A stretch of 49,751 nucleotides of DNA from Pseudomonadota bacterium. GTDB lineage: Bacteria; Pseudomonadota; Alphaproteobacteria; Rhizobiales; Xanthobacteraceae. The stretch is from the NCBI GenBank assembly GCA_003576765.1, contig QEVP01000016.1:1-49751 (forward strand). The letters are read 5' to 3'. The position numbers and the translations under genes were made by a program. Positions 26,293 through 34,908 of this stretch are shown piece by piece (within the stretch, counting starts at the first letter, position 1; each line of letters begins with the position of its first letter). The notes under the pieces are model-generated. The model made no database searches, had not been told where the DNA came from, and worked only from the letters and a program-made list of their open reading frames with translations.

Positions 26293-28119
26293 GTGCCTTT
26301 CACCGAATCACACCTGCGTGCGCGGATTTTTGGCTGCCTGGCCGCGATGGCCCTGCTAATAGGCGCCAGCATGCCTGCGGCTGCCACCCCGCGCCATGCC
26401 ATCGCCATGCACGGCGAGCCGGCCCTGCCCGCGAACTTCACCCACATGCCTTACGCCAACCCGGATGCCCCCAAGGGGGGCCGGCTGGTGTTGGGGCTGC
26501 TCGGCACCTTCGACAGCCTGAACCCGTTCATCGTCCGGGGCGCGGCGGTGCAGCAGGTGCGCGGCTACGTCGTCGAAAGCCTGATGACACGGGGGCAGGA
26601 CGAGCCGTTCACGCTGTACGGCCTGCTCGCCGACAGCATCGACACCGACGACGCCCGCAGCCACGTCATCTTCCATATCAACCCGAAGGCACGTTTTTCC
26701 GACGGCACGCCGATGACGGCCGAAGACGTCCTGTTTTCGTGGCGGCTATTGCGAGACAGGGGACGCCCGAACCTCCGCCTGTATTATGGCAAGGTCGAAC
26801 GCGCCTCAGCGCCGGACGGGGCGACCGTGCGCTTCGACTTCGCGCAAAGCGGCGACCGCGAGTTGCCGCTGATCCTCGCCCTGATGCCGATCCTGCCACG
26901 CCATGCGGTCGATCCGGAGACGTTCGAGGCGACCTCGCTCGCCGCCCCGGTCGGCTCCGGTCCCTACCGCGTCACCGACGTTCGCCCCGGCGCCAGCGTG
27001 ACGCTGACGCGCAATCCCGACTATTGGGGCCGCGACCTGCCGGTCAATCGCGGCTTATGGAATTTCGATGAGGTGCGGCTTGACTATTATCGCGAGGCCA
27101 ACGGCCTGTTCGAGGCGTTCAAGCGCGGCCTCTATGATGTCCGCATCGAGACCGAACCGCTGCGCTGGCACGAGGGCTACGACTTCGCCGCCGTGCGCAA
27201 CGGCGAGGTGGTGCGTACAACGTTGACGCCGGGCACGCCAAACCCGTCCGAATACCTGGTGTTCAACACCCGCCGCCCACTATTCGCCGATCCGCGCGTG
27301 CGCCGGGCATTGATCCGGCTGTTCGACTTCGAATGGATCAACCGCAATTACTTCTTCGGACTGTATGTCCGCGATGGCGGCTATTTCGCCGGCTCCGAAC
27401 TATCGGCCTACGGCCGGCCGGCGGATGCGCGCGAGCGCGCCCTGCTCGCTCCCTATGCCGCGAGCGTTCGGCCCGACATTCTCGACGGCAGCTACCGCCT
27501 GCCGGCGAGCGACGGCTCAGGGCGCGACCGTGCCGCGTTGCGCGAGGCGCTGGCCTTGCTCCGGGAGGCAGGCTACGCGCTCGACGACGGCGTGCTACGC
27601 AATCGCGCGACCGGCACGCCGTTCGCCTTCGAGATTCTGGCGACGACGCGCGACCAGGAGCGCATCGCGCTCGCCTTCTCCCGCGATCTCAAGCGCGCCG
27701 GCATCGTCGCAGACATCCGCGCCGTCGATGCCGTGCAGTTCGACCAGCGTCGCCTCGCCTACGACTTCGACATGATCCAGAACCGCTGGGACCAGTCGCT
27801 GTCGCCCGGCAACGAGCAGGCATTCTACTGGGGCAGCGCGGCCGCCGACACCCCCGGCACACGCAATTACATGGGCGCGAAGGAGCCGGCCATCGACGCC
27901 ATGATCGCAAAACTGCTCGACGCCCACGCGCGCGCCGATTTCATCGCCGCCGTACGCGCGCTCGACCGCGTGCTGATGTCGGGCGCCTATGCCATTCCGC
28001 TGTTCAACGTGCGCCAGCAATGGCTGGCGCGCTGGAATCGGATAGAGTGGCCGGCCACCACTGCCCTCACCGGGGCGCTTCCCGAAACCTGGTGGCACCG
28101 CCCGCAAGCGAACCCATGA
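26293..28119 (+). CDS. Peptide/oligopeptide-type ABC solute-binding protein (family 5)
   Basis: Secreted protein of 608 residues with a signal peptide (RIFGCLAAMALLIGASMPAA) and the SBP family 5 fold. Pieces include HAIAMHGEPALPANFTHMPY, the YejA-like YANPDAPKGGRLVLG, FHINPKARFSDGTPMTAEDV, GSGPYRVTDVRPGASVTLTR and NPDYWGRDLPVNRG. It resembles the YejA/DppA type that binds peptides or opines. No permease or ATPase gene is adjacent, so it is an orphan. The start is GTG 26293. Its stop overlaps the start of the next gene (ATGA at 28116). Confidence 0.93.
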   Translation: MPFTESHLRARIFGCLAAMALLIGASMPAAATPRHAIAMHGEPALPANFTHMPYANPDAPKGGRLVLGLLGTFDSLNPFIVRGAAVQQVRGYVVESLMTRGQDEPFTLYGLLADSIDTDDARSHVIFHINPKARFSDGTPMTAEDVLFSWRLLRDRGRPNLRLYYGKVERASAPDGATVRFDFAQSGDRELPLILALMPILPRHAVDPETFEATSLAAPVGSGPYRVTDVRPGASVTLTRNPDYWGRDLPVNRGLWNFDEVRLDYYREANGLFEAFKRGLYDVRIETEPLRWHEGYDFAAVRNGEVVRTTLTPGTPNPSEYLVFNTRRPLFADPRVRRALIRLFDFEWINRNYFFGLYVRDGGYFAGSELSAYGRPADARERALLAPYAASVRPDILDGSYRLPASDGSGRDRAALREALALLREAGYALDDGVLRNRATGTPFAFEILATTRDQERIALAFSRDLKRAGIVADIRAVDAVQFDQRRLAYDFDMIQNRWDQSLSPGNEQAFYWGSAAADTPGTRNYMGAKEPAIDAMIAKLLDAHARADFIAAVRALDRVLMSGAYAIPLFNVRQQWLARWNRIEWPATTALTGALPETWWHRPQANP

Positions 28120-29576
28120 CCGACCAGCAGCAGCTCGCGCCCGCCGCCCTTCCCACGCTCGACGGCCTGTTCCGGCGCACGCTGGCGCAGGCGCCGGACC
28201 GGCTCGCGCTGTGCGATCCGTCGGACAAGGCCCGCGTCACCGGAGCCGCGCCGCGCCGGCTAACCTACGCCGAAGCCGACCGGGCGATTGCCACGCTGGC
28301 CACGCATTTCGCCGAGGCACGCCTGCCGCAAGGGTCGGTGGTCGTGCTGCAACTGCCCAATACCGTGGAGGCCGTCCTCACCATTCTCGCCGCGTCCCGC
28401 ATCGGCCTTGTCGCGGCCTTGCTGCCGCAGCTCTGGCGTCAGGCCGATCTTGCCACGGCGCTCAATGCGGTCGGCGCCCGCGCTATCGTTGCCTGCGGGA
28501 CTATCGACGGCGTCGATCATGCCGATCTTGCGATGAATGCCGCGGCCGAAACTTTTTCCATTCGCCACGTCTGCGGCTTCGGCACCCGCTTACCGGACGG
28601 CATGGTACCGCTCGACGACATGCCGGCACCCGACGCGGCCGTGACGCCCCTGCCGGACGACGTCCGCCGCGCCGCCATCGTGACATTCGACGTGACGCCG
28701 GAGGGCCTGCGCGCGGTGCCGCGCAGCCATGCCGCGCTGATCGCCGGCGGACTCGTCATCGATCTGGAAAGCAGACTGCCGCAGCGAGCCTCGATCGTCG
28801 CCGCCGTCACGCCGTCGTCGTTCGGCACGCTGGCGGCCTCGCTGGTGACGTGGCTCCTGACCGGCGGCACGCTGACGCTGCATCACCCATTCGCGCCGGA
28901 GGTACTGCTGCGCCAGATCGCCGAGACGCCGTGCGATACGCTGATCGCACCGGCCGCGCTGGCGCTGGACCTGGCCGCGCAGGCGCCGGCATTGCGCCAT
29001 GTCGTCGGGCTGTGGCGGGCGCCGGAGCAGGCGGCGACGGGTCCGGCCTGGCACGGTGTCGCCGCCTTCACCGACGTAGCGCTGTTCGGCGAGATCGGGC
29101 TTGCGGCAGCGCGGCGCACCGCCGATGGGCTGACGGCGCCGCTTCCGGCGGCCACCGACGACATCCGGCTGACGACGCACGGCACGATCGCGCTGAGCGG
29201 CCCGATGGTGCCAGTCGCCGCCTATTATGGGGCGTCCCCGCCGGACGATGGCGCCCTTGCCGAAGTCGATACCGGCTACGCCGCGCGGAAAGCGGCCGGC
29301 GGGGTGATCGTTACCGCGCCACCGGCCGGCGTGATCGGCGTCGGCGGCTACCGGTTCCGTGCATGCGAACTCGACGCCTGGAGCCGCATGCTGCCCGCGG
29401 ACACCACGCTGACCGCGGTGCCCGACCGGCTGACCGGCCAACGCCTCGCCGGTCATGCCGCCGACCGCGTGCGCACCCGCAAGGCGCTGATCGACCTCGG
29501 GCTCAATCCCCTCATCGCCGAGGCGTTTCGCAGCCATGGCCGCGCCGAGGACGCCGCGCCGTTGACGCCGTCTTAA
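28116..29576 (+). CDS. Degenerate AMP-binding (acyl-adenylate) family protein
   Basis: Protein of 486 residues with the outline of an ANL-superfamily ligase: LTYAEADRAIATLATHFAEA, GSVVVLQLPNTVEAVLTILA, and a C-terminal part retaining DTGYAARKA, VGGYRFRACELDAW and PDRLTGQRLAGH. The phosphate-binding core (normally SSGTTGxPK) is replaced by VTFDVTPEGLRAVPRSH with no Gly-rich loop or Lys, and the YGxTE motif reads LFGEIG. Catalytic adenylation is therefore doubtful; it may be a binding or regulatory pseudoenzyme. ATG 28116 overlaps the solute-binding protein stop, so the two are coupled. Confidence 0.82.
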   Translation: MTDQQQLAPAALPTLDGLFRRTLAQAPDRLALCDPSDKARVTGAAPRRLTYAEADRAIATLATHFAEARLPQGSVVVLQLPNTVEAVLTILAASRIGLVAALLPQLWRQADLATALNAVGARAIVACGTIDGVDHADLAMNAAAETFSIRHVCGFGTRLPDGMVPLDDMPAPDAAVTPLPDDVRRAAIVTFDVTPEGLRAVPRSHAALIAGGLVIDLESRLPQRASIVAAVTPSSFGTLAASLVTWLLTGGTLTLHHPFAPEVLLRQIAETPCDTLIAPAALALDLAAQAPALRHVVGLWRAPEQAATGPAWHGVAAFTDVALFGEIGLAAARRTADGLTAPLPAATDDIRLTTHGTIALSGPMVPVAAYYGASPPDDGALAEVDTGYAARKAAGGVIVTAPPAGVIGVGGYRFRACELDAWSRMLPADTTLTAVPDRLTGQRLAGHAADRVRTRKALIDLGLNPLIAEAFRSHGRAEDAAPLTPS

Positions 29577-29659
29577 CGACGTTTGGCTGAAATGGATTAC
29601 GGCCACGACCTTTCGTGCGCCATTCGCGCGCATTATTCTCTCCGCATCGAGGGCCTGCC

Positions 29660-30898
29660 ATGCCGTCTCAGGGCACCGTCGTTGTCATTTCGGGGATCGC
29701 CCGCTTTGCGTCGCCTGCCGGCTTTGAACTTCCGGAGTTGCCCGGACGGATCGACGCTGCGTGGGACGATGCTCATCGCCTGATCGAGGCGACGCCGCCG
29801 GCGGCGGTGGTGGCCGTCGTCACAGCGGAGACGACGGCGCGGCTCGATGCGCTGGCAACCTATGTTGCGACGCTCGAACCGTATGTGCCGCTGATCGCCA
29901 TCGGCGCCGAACCGCCCTGCGCCGACAACGTTCTTACGTTCGCCCCGCACGGCAATGTCGCCGAACGGCTTGAGGCGCGGCTGCGCTCGGCGCTGCGGGT
30001 CCGCAGCCTGCACAGCACCGTGCTAAGGCGGCTTGCGGGCCGTCCGGTGCCGCTGCCCGCAACCGATCCGTTGCAGGATGCGAGCGTGCTGCTGATGGGG
30101 CGCGGCTCCTGCTTTCCCGCGCTCTCGGTCGCGCTCGGTGTGCGGCTCGGCGTGGTCGGAGCCTTGAGCGTCGATGCCGCCGCAAAACACCTCAACGTGC
30201 GCGAGGTGGACGGCGTCGTGATCGGCGAGGGTTTTACCTCGCGCGTCGTCGACGGCTTTCTCGGCGTGCTCGGTGACGATCCTCGTTTCCGCAACCTGCC
30301 GGTCCTGGTGTCGCCCGAGGTGGTGGACGCCGGCGCGGCCTACACCCTGCCATATCTGGAATTTGCACCGGGCGAGCCCAGGGAGATCGCCGAGCGCGCG
30401 GCCCTGCTGATCCGCCTGCACGCGTTTGAGGCACGGCTGATCCGCATGCTCAAGGTGATCGAGGCCAACGGCCTGCTCGATCCGCGCACCGGCCTCCTGA
30501 CCGCGGAAGCGTTCGAGCGCGACCTGACCGCCGCTGTCGGCGAGGCGCGGCAGCGCAAGGCGTCGCTGTCAATGGTGCGGCTGGTGCTGGAATCCTCGCG
30601 GCAGCGCGAGCAAATCGACGCCGCGCGCATTGTCGGCCGCCTGATGCGGCGTACCGATTTTGCCTCGCTTGGCGCCGACGGCGCGATCATGGTGGCCTTT
30701 GCCGGCACCGACGGCAACAACGCCGGGCAGATCGCCCGGCGGCTCGCCAGCGTGCTGCGCTACAGCGTGCTCAGTTCGTCGCCGGACCAGCGCACCGAGG
30801 TTCAGGTCGCAACCACGACGCTGCAACCGGGCGATACCGCGGCGACGCTCGTCGCGCGCATTAAGGCGGGTAATGACGGCGAGCGCGCCGCCTCGTAG
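29660..30898 (+). CDS. PleD-like protein with degenerate receiver and GGDEF domains
   Basis: Protein of 412 residues. Residues 3-120 and about 137-260 resemble two receiver folds, but neither keeps the phospho-acceptor Asp (VVAVVTAETT, VDGVVIGEGF). Residues ~285-405 match a GGDEF domain (DPRTGLLTAEAFERDL; RRTDFASLGADGAIMVAF), with the signature GGDEF changed to GADGA at 338-342. It should lack cyclase activity and could be a structural or sensor pseudo-diguanylate cyclase. It starts 83 bases after the AMP-binding-like gene in the same direction and could share a transcript. ATG 29660 was preferred over 29615. Confidence 0.78.
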   Translation: MPSQGTVVVISGIARFASPAGFELPELPGRIDAAWDDAHRLIEATPPAAVVAVVTAETTARLDALATYVATLEPYVPLIAIGAEPPCADNVLTFAPHGNVAERLEARLRSALRVRSLHSTVLRRLAGRPVPLPATDPLQDASVLLMGRGSCFPALSVALGVRLGVVGALSVDAAAKHLNVREVDGVVIGEGFTSRVVDGFLGVLGDDPRFRNLPVLVSPEVVDAGAAYTLPYLEFAPGEPREIAERAALLIRLHAFEARLIRMLKVIEANGLLDPRTGLLTAEAFERDLTAAVGEARQRKASLSMVRLVLESSRQREQIDAARIVGRLMRRTDFASLGADGAIMVAFAGTDGNNAGQIARRLASVLRYSVLSSSPDQRTEVQVATTTLQPGDTAATLVARIKAGNDGERAAS

Positions 30899-30907
30899 CG
30901 GGATCGT

Positions 30908-33900
30908 TCACGCCGCCTTGCGACCGCCGGCAAGCTCGGCGAGTTCGCGCAAGATCTCCGTGGTACCGGCCACGCGCGCCTCGGCGCTATCCCATACCTG
31001 GAAGAACACCACCTTCATGTCGGGCCGCACCCGCGCCGCCTCGCCATGGCGGCGGATGAAGGCGACGAGCCGCTCCGGTTCGGCAAACGCGTTGTCGCGG
31101 AAGGCGATCACCGCGCCCTTCGGCCCGGCCTCGACCTTTTCGACATTGGCGCGGCGGCAGTAATTCTTGATCGCCGCGACCTTGAACAGGTGGCGCACCT
31201 CGTCCGGCAGCGGCCCGAAGCGGTCGCGCATCTCGGCGGCGAAGGCTGCGATATCCTCGTCGCTGTCGAGATCGGCAAGGCGACGATAGAGCGACAGCCG
31301 TACCGGCAGGTCGGCGACGTAATCCTCCGGGATCATCACCGGCATGCCGAGCGTGATCTGCGGCGACCAGCGGTCGGCCACCGGTTCGCTGATACCGGCC
31401 TTGAGATTGACGATCGCCTCTTCCAGCATCGACTGGTACAGTTCGAACCCGACCTCCTTGATGTGGCCGGACTGCTCCTCGCCCAACAGGTTGCCGGCGC
31501 CGCGGATGTCGAGATCGTGCGAGGCCAGTTGAAAGCCGGCGCCGATGGTCTCCAGCGATTGCAGCACGGACAAGCGCCGCTCGGCCTGCGCGGTGATCTT
31601 GTGCTTGTCCGGCAGCGTGAACAGCGCGTACGCCCTGAGCTTCGAGCGCCCGACCCGGCCGCGCAACTGGTAAAGCTGAGCCAGCCCGAACATGTCGGCG
31701 CGGTGCACGATCAGCGTGTTGGCGGTCGGGATGTCGAGGCCGGATTCGACGATCGTCGTGGAGAGCAGCACGTCGTACTTGCCGTCGTAGAAGGCCGAGA
31801 TGATGTCCTCGATTGCTCCCGCGGGCATCTGGCCATGCGCGACGGCGACCTTCACCTCCGGCACGTTCTTGTCGAGAAAGTCCTTCGCCTCGCCGAGGTC
31901 GTCGATGCGCGGGCAGACGTAGAACGCCTGACCGCCGCGATAGCGCTCGCGCAGCAAGGCTTCGCGCACCATCAGGGGATCGAACGGAGCGACGAAGGTG
32001 CGCACCGCCAGGCGGTCGACCGGGGGCGAGGCGATGATGGACAGATCGCGTACACCTGAGAACGCTAGTTGCAGCGTGCGCGGGATCGGCGTCGCCGTCA
32101 GCGTCAGGACATGCACTTCGGCACGCAGCGTCTTCAGCCGCTCCTTGTGCGCGACGCCGAAATGCTGCTCTTCATCGACGATGACGAGGCCAAGGTCACG
32201 GAACTTGATGGTCTTGCCGAGCAGCGCATGGGTGCCGATGACGATATCGACCGAGCCGTCGGCCAGTCCCGCCTTGGTCGCCTTCAATTCCTTCGCGCTG
32301 ACCAGCCGTGACGCCTGTGCGATGTTGACCGGAAAGCCGCGGAAGCGTTCCGCGAAGGTTTTGGCGTGCTGGCGCGCCAGCAACGTGGTCGGCACCACGA
32401 CCGCGACCTGCTTGCCGCTGAGCGCCACCGCGAACGCCGCGCGCAGCGCCACCTCGGTCTTGCCGAAGCCGACGTCGCCGCACACCAGGCGGTCCATCGG
32501 CTTGCCCGCGGCGAGGTCGCGCAGCGCGGCGTCGATCGCGCCCATCTGATCCTCGGTTTCCTCGTAGGGAAAGCGCGCGCAGAACTCGTCGTAAAGGCCG
32601 GACGGAACGCTGAGCTTCGGCGCCTCGTGCAACTGCCGCTCGGCCGCGACCTTGATCAATTCGCCGGCGATCTCGCGGATGCGCTGCTTGAGCTTGGCCT
32701 TGCGGGCCTGCCAGCCGGAGCCGCCGAGCCGGTCGAGCTCGACGTCGGTGTGCTCCGAGCCGTAGCGCGACAACAATTCGACGTTCTCGACCGGCAGAAA
32801 CAGTTTTGCGCCGGCGGCATAATGCAGTTCGAGGCAGTCGTGCGGGGCACCCGCGACTTGAAGCGTCTTCAGGCCGACGAAGCGGCCGATGCCGTGATCG
32901 ACATGGACGACCAGATCGCCGGCCGCAAGACTCGTCACCTCCGAGATGAAGTTCTCGACCTTGCGGCTGGCCCGGCGCGGCCGAACAAGCCGGTCGCCGA
33001 GGATGTCCTGCTCGCTGATGACGGCCACGCTGTCAGTCTCGAAGCCGGTTTCGAGCCCGACCACCGCCAGCATGGTCTCGTTGCGCGGCGTCGCCGCCAC
33101 CGCGCGCCAGCTTGCGACGTTGACGACGTTGTGCAGCTTGTGCTCCTTGAGCACACTCTCCATGCGCTCGCGCGCGCCCTCGCTCCACGCCGCGATCACC
33201 ACCTTCTTGCGCGACGCCTGCAACGTCTGGACATGCCCGACCAGCGCGGCAAAGACGTTGGCCGAGCTGTCGGCGCGCTCCGGCGCAAAATTGCGCCCCG
33301 CCCGCGCACCGGCATCGAGCGCGTCGGGAGTCGCCTCGGGTAGCGCAAATGGCGTGAGCCGCGCCAGCGCATGGTCGGCAAGGCGCGCGTCCCATTCGCT
33401 GTCCGTCAGATAGAGCCGGTCCGGCGGCAGCGGCTTGTAAAGCGGCCCCTCGCCGCTCTCCATCGCCTCATGGCGCGCGTCGTAATAATCGGAAATTTGC
33501 GTGAAGCGCTCCCGCGCGGCGTCGTCCGCCTGATATTCGAGTGCGAGCGTAGCGCCGTCGAGATAGTCGAACAGCGTATCCATGCGGGCATGAAACAGCG
33601 GCAGCCAATGCTCCATGCCGGGATAGCGACGCCCCTCGCTGACGGCCTCGTAAAGCGCATCGTCCCGGCTCGGCGCGCCGAACGCCTCGACATAACCCAT
33701 GCGGAAGCGCTTGATGGTCTCAGTGACGAGCTGGAATTCGGTCACCGGCACGAGGTCGAGCCCGCGCATCGTCAGCGCGGTGCGCTGGGTCTCGGCGTCG
33801 AACGAGCGGATCGATTCCAGCGTGTCGCCGAAGAAGTCGAGGCGCACCGGCATATCGAGGCCGGCCGGATAAAGATCGAGGATGCCGCCGCGCACCGCGA

Positions 33901-34426
33901 ACTCGCCCGGCTCGCGCACCGTCGCGGTGCGGCCGTAGCCGTTATGCGTCAGCCAGCCGACGATCGAGTCCATGCCGACGACATGCCCCGGCGCGACGGA
34001 CAGCGCCTGCGCGGCGACGGTCTCGCGCGCCGGCACGCGCTGGGTGATGGCGTTGACGGTGGTGAGCAGCATCAAGGGCGTTTCCGATCCCTTGAGGCGC
34101 GACAGCCGCGCCAGCGTGGTGAGGCGCTGCGCGGTGACGCCGGCATGCGGCGACACCCGGTCGTAAGGCTGGCAGTCCCACGCCGGAAATTCCATCACCG
34201 TCAGGTCGGGCGCGAAGAAGGCCAGCGCACGCGACAGCTGCGCCATGCGCGGGCCGTCGCGGCAGACGACAGTGAGGCTGACCGCCCCGCCTTTGCCCTT
34301 GGCTTTGGCGAAGATTGCACGCGCGAGGTCCGACAGCACCAGCCCCTCGGCGCCGTCGGCGACATTGGCGAGGGTCAGCGCACGGCCGGGAGTGAGGCTA
34401 TCGGCAGGCGAGCGGACAGCTTTCAC
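30908..34426 (-). CDS. mfd: Transcription-repair coupling factor Mfd
   Basis: Full-length Mfd (1172 residues). It removes RNA polymerase stalled at lesions and recruits UvrA. Domains in order: an N-terminal UvrB-like region, the RNA polymerase interaction domain with AGDLVVHVDHGIGRFVGLKT (about 495), the ATPase motor with Walker A VCGDVGFGKTEVALRAAFA (about 645), DEEQ box IVDEEQHFGVAHKERL (about 750), motif TATPIPRTLQLA, and motif VI region QLYQLRGRVGRSKLRAYALF, then the C-terminal TRCF domain. The start is GTG 34426, overlapping the sdhE stop (GTGA), so it is translationally coupled to sdhE. Confidence 0.97.
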   Translation of the reverse strand: MKAVRSPADSLTPGRALTLANVADGAEGLVLSDLARAIFAKAKGKGGAVSLTVVCRDGPRMAQLSRALAFFAPDLTVMEFPAWDCQPYDRVSPHAGVTAQRLTTLARLSRLKGSETPLMLLTTVNAITQRVPARETVAAQALSVAPGHVVGMDSIVGWLTHNGYGRTATVREPGEFAVRGGILDLYPAGLDMPVRLDFFGDTLESIRSFDAETQRTALTMRGLDLVPVTEFQLVTETIKRFRMGYVEAFGAPSRDDALYEAVSEGRRYPGMEHWLPLFHARMDTLFDYLDGATLALEYQADDAARERFTQISDYYDARHEAMESGEGPLYKPLPPDRLYLTDSEWDARLADHALARLTPFALPEATPDALDAGARAGRNFAPERADSSANVFAALVGHVQTLQASRKKVVIAAWSEGARERMESVLKEHKLHNVVNVASWRAVAATPRNETMLAVVGLETGFETDSVAVISEQDILGDRLVRPRRASRKVENFISEVTSLAAGDLVVHVDHGIGRFVGLKTLQVAGAPHDCLELHYAAGAKLFLPVENVELLSRYGSEHTDVELDRLGGSGWQARKAKLKQRIREIAGELIKVAAERQLHEAPKLSVPSGLYDEFCARFPYEETEDQMGAIDAALRDLAAGKPMDRLVCGDVGFGKTEVALRAAFAVALSGKQVAVVVPTTLLARQHAKTFAERFRGFPVNIAQASRLVSAKELKATKAGLADGSVDIVIGTHALLGKTIKFRDLGLVIVDEEQHFGVAHKERLKTLRAEVHVLTLTATPIPRTLQLAFSGVRDLSIIASPPVDRLAVRTFVAPFDPLMVREALLRERYRGGQAFYVCPRIDDLGEAKDFLDKNVPEVKVAVAHGQMPAGAIEDIISAFYDGKYDVLLSTTIVESGLDIPTANTLIVHRADMFGLAQLYQLRGRVGRSKLRAYALFTLPDKHKITAQAERRLSVLQSLETIGAGFQLASHDLDIRGAGNLLGEEQSGHIKEVGFELYQSMLEEAIVNLKAGISEPVADRWSPQITLGMPVMIPEDYVADLPVRLSLYRRLADLDSDEDIAAFAAEMRDRFGPLPDEVRHLFKVAAIKNYCRRANVEKVEAGPKGAVIAFRDNAFAEPERLVAFIRRHGEAARVRPDMKVVFFQVWDSAEARVAGTTEILRELAELAGGRKAA

Positions 34427-34710
34427 AGGCCCGGCCCCGCGACGTTGAATGCCTTGATGCGGACAAACAGGCTTTCGGCAAACGATGGCGGCGCGATCGC
34501 GCCCGATACAGCGGCAAACAGTTCGGGATCGGGCAGTTCGAGCAGGCGTTCCAGCACCGCAATCTCGTCGTCGGCCAGCGTCGCGATATGGGCATCGGCG
34601 AAACGGCCGAGAATCAGGTCCATCTCGCGGGTGCCGCGGTGCCAGCAGCGGAACAACAGCCGCTTGCGCCGATGATCCAGCCCCTCGCCCGAATGTGCCG
34701 TCGTGGTCAT
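34423..34710 (-). CDS. sdhE: Succinate dehydrogenase assembly factor SdhE
   Basis: Small protein of 95 residues of the SdhE/YgfY/Sdh5 family, which flavinylates SdhA or assists its maturation. The family core RRKRLLFRCWHRGTREMDLI, with the conserved RG-x-(R/K)E-D region, is near residue 15-35; a following FADAHIATLADDEIAVLERL completes the helical bundle. ATG 34710 was chosen because earlier in-frame starts encode no family-like sequence. It precedes mfd with a 4-base overlap and is divergent from recG. Confidence 0.93.
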   Translation of the reverse strand: MTTTAHSGEGLDHRRKRLLFRCWHRGTREMDLILGRFADAHIATLADDEIAVLERLLELPDPELFAAVSGAIAPPSFAESLFVRIKAFNVAGPGL

Positions 34711-34799
34711 AGCCGCCTCTCGCTCAACGCCAAAAGCCCGGACGTGCCGGGCGGGACCGGTATAGAGCATCATTGGGAAAATTGCGAAGCCGCCATTTC

Positions 34800-34874
34800 C
34801 GTCACCCGCGGGCTTGACCCGCGGGTCCATCATCTCAAGAAAGATGGACTGCCGGGTCTAGCCCGGCAATGACG
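34800..34874. repeat. Composite palindromic element, copy 2
   Basis: A 75-base unit between sdhE and recG with inverted ends CGTCA and TGACG. Hairpin 1 is ACCCGCGGG / CCCGCGGGT around CTTGA, hairpin 2 is TGCCGGG / CCCGGCA around TCTAG, and the centre has TCCATC / GATGGA arms. The entire unit can fold as two hairpins on a central stem. It lies upstream of two divergent genes, so it may influence either promoter. Confidence 0.78.
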
Positions 34875-34908
34875 TCCCTCCTGTCCTCGCTCGGATAAGA
34901 CGCAACCC

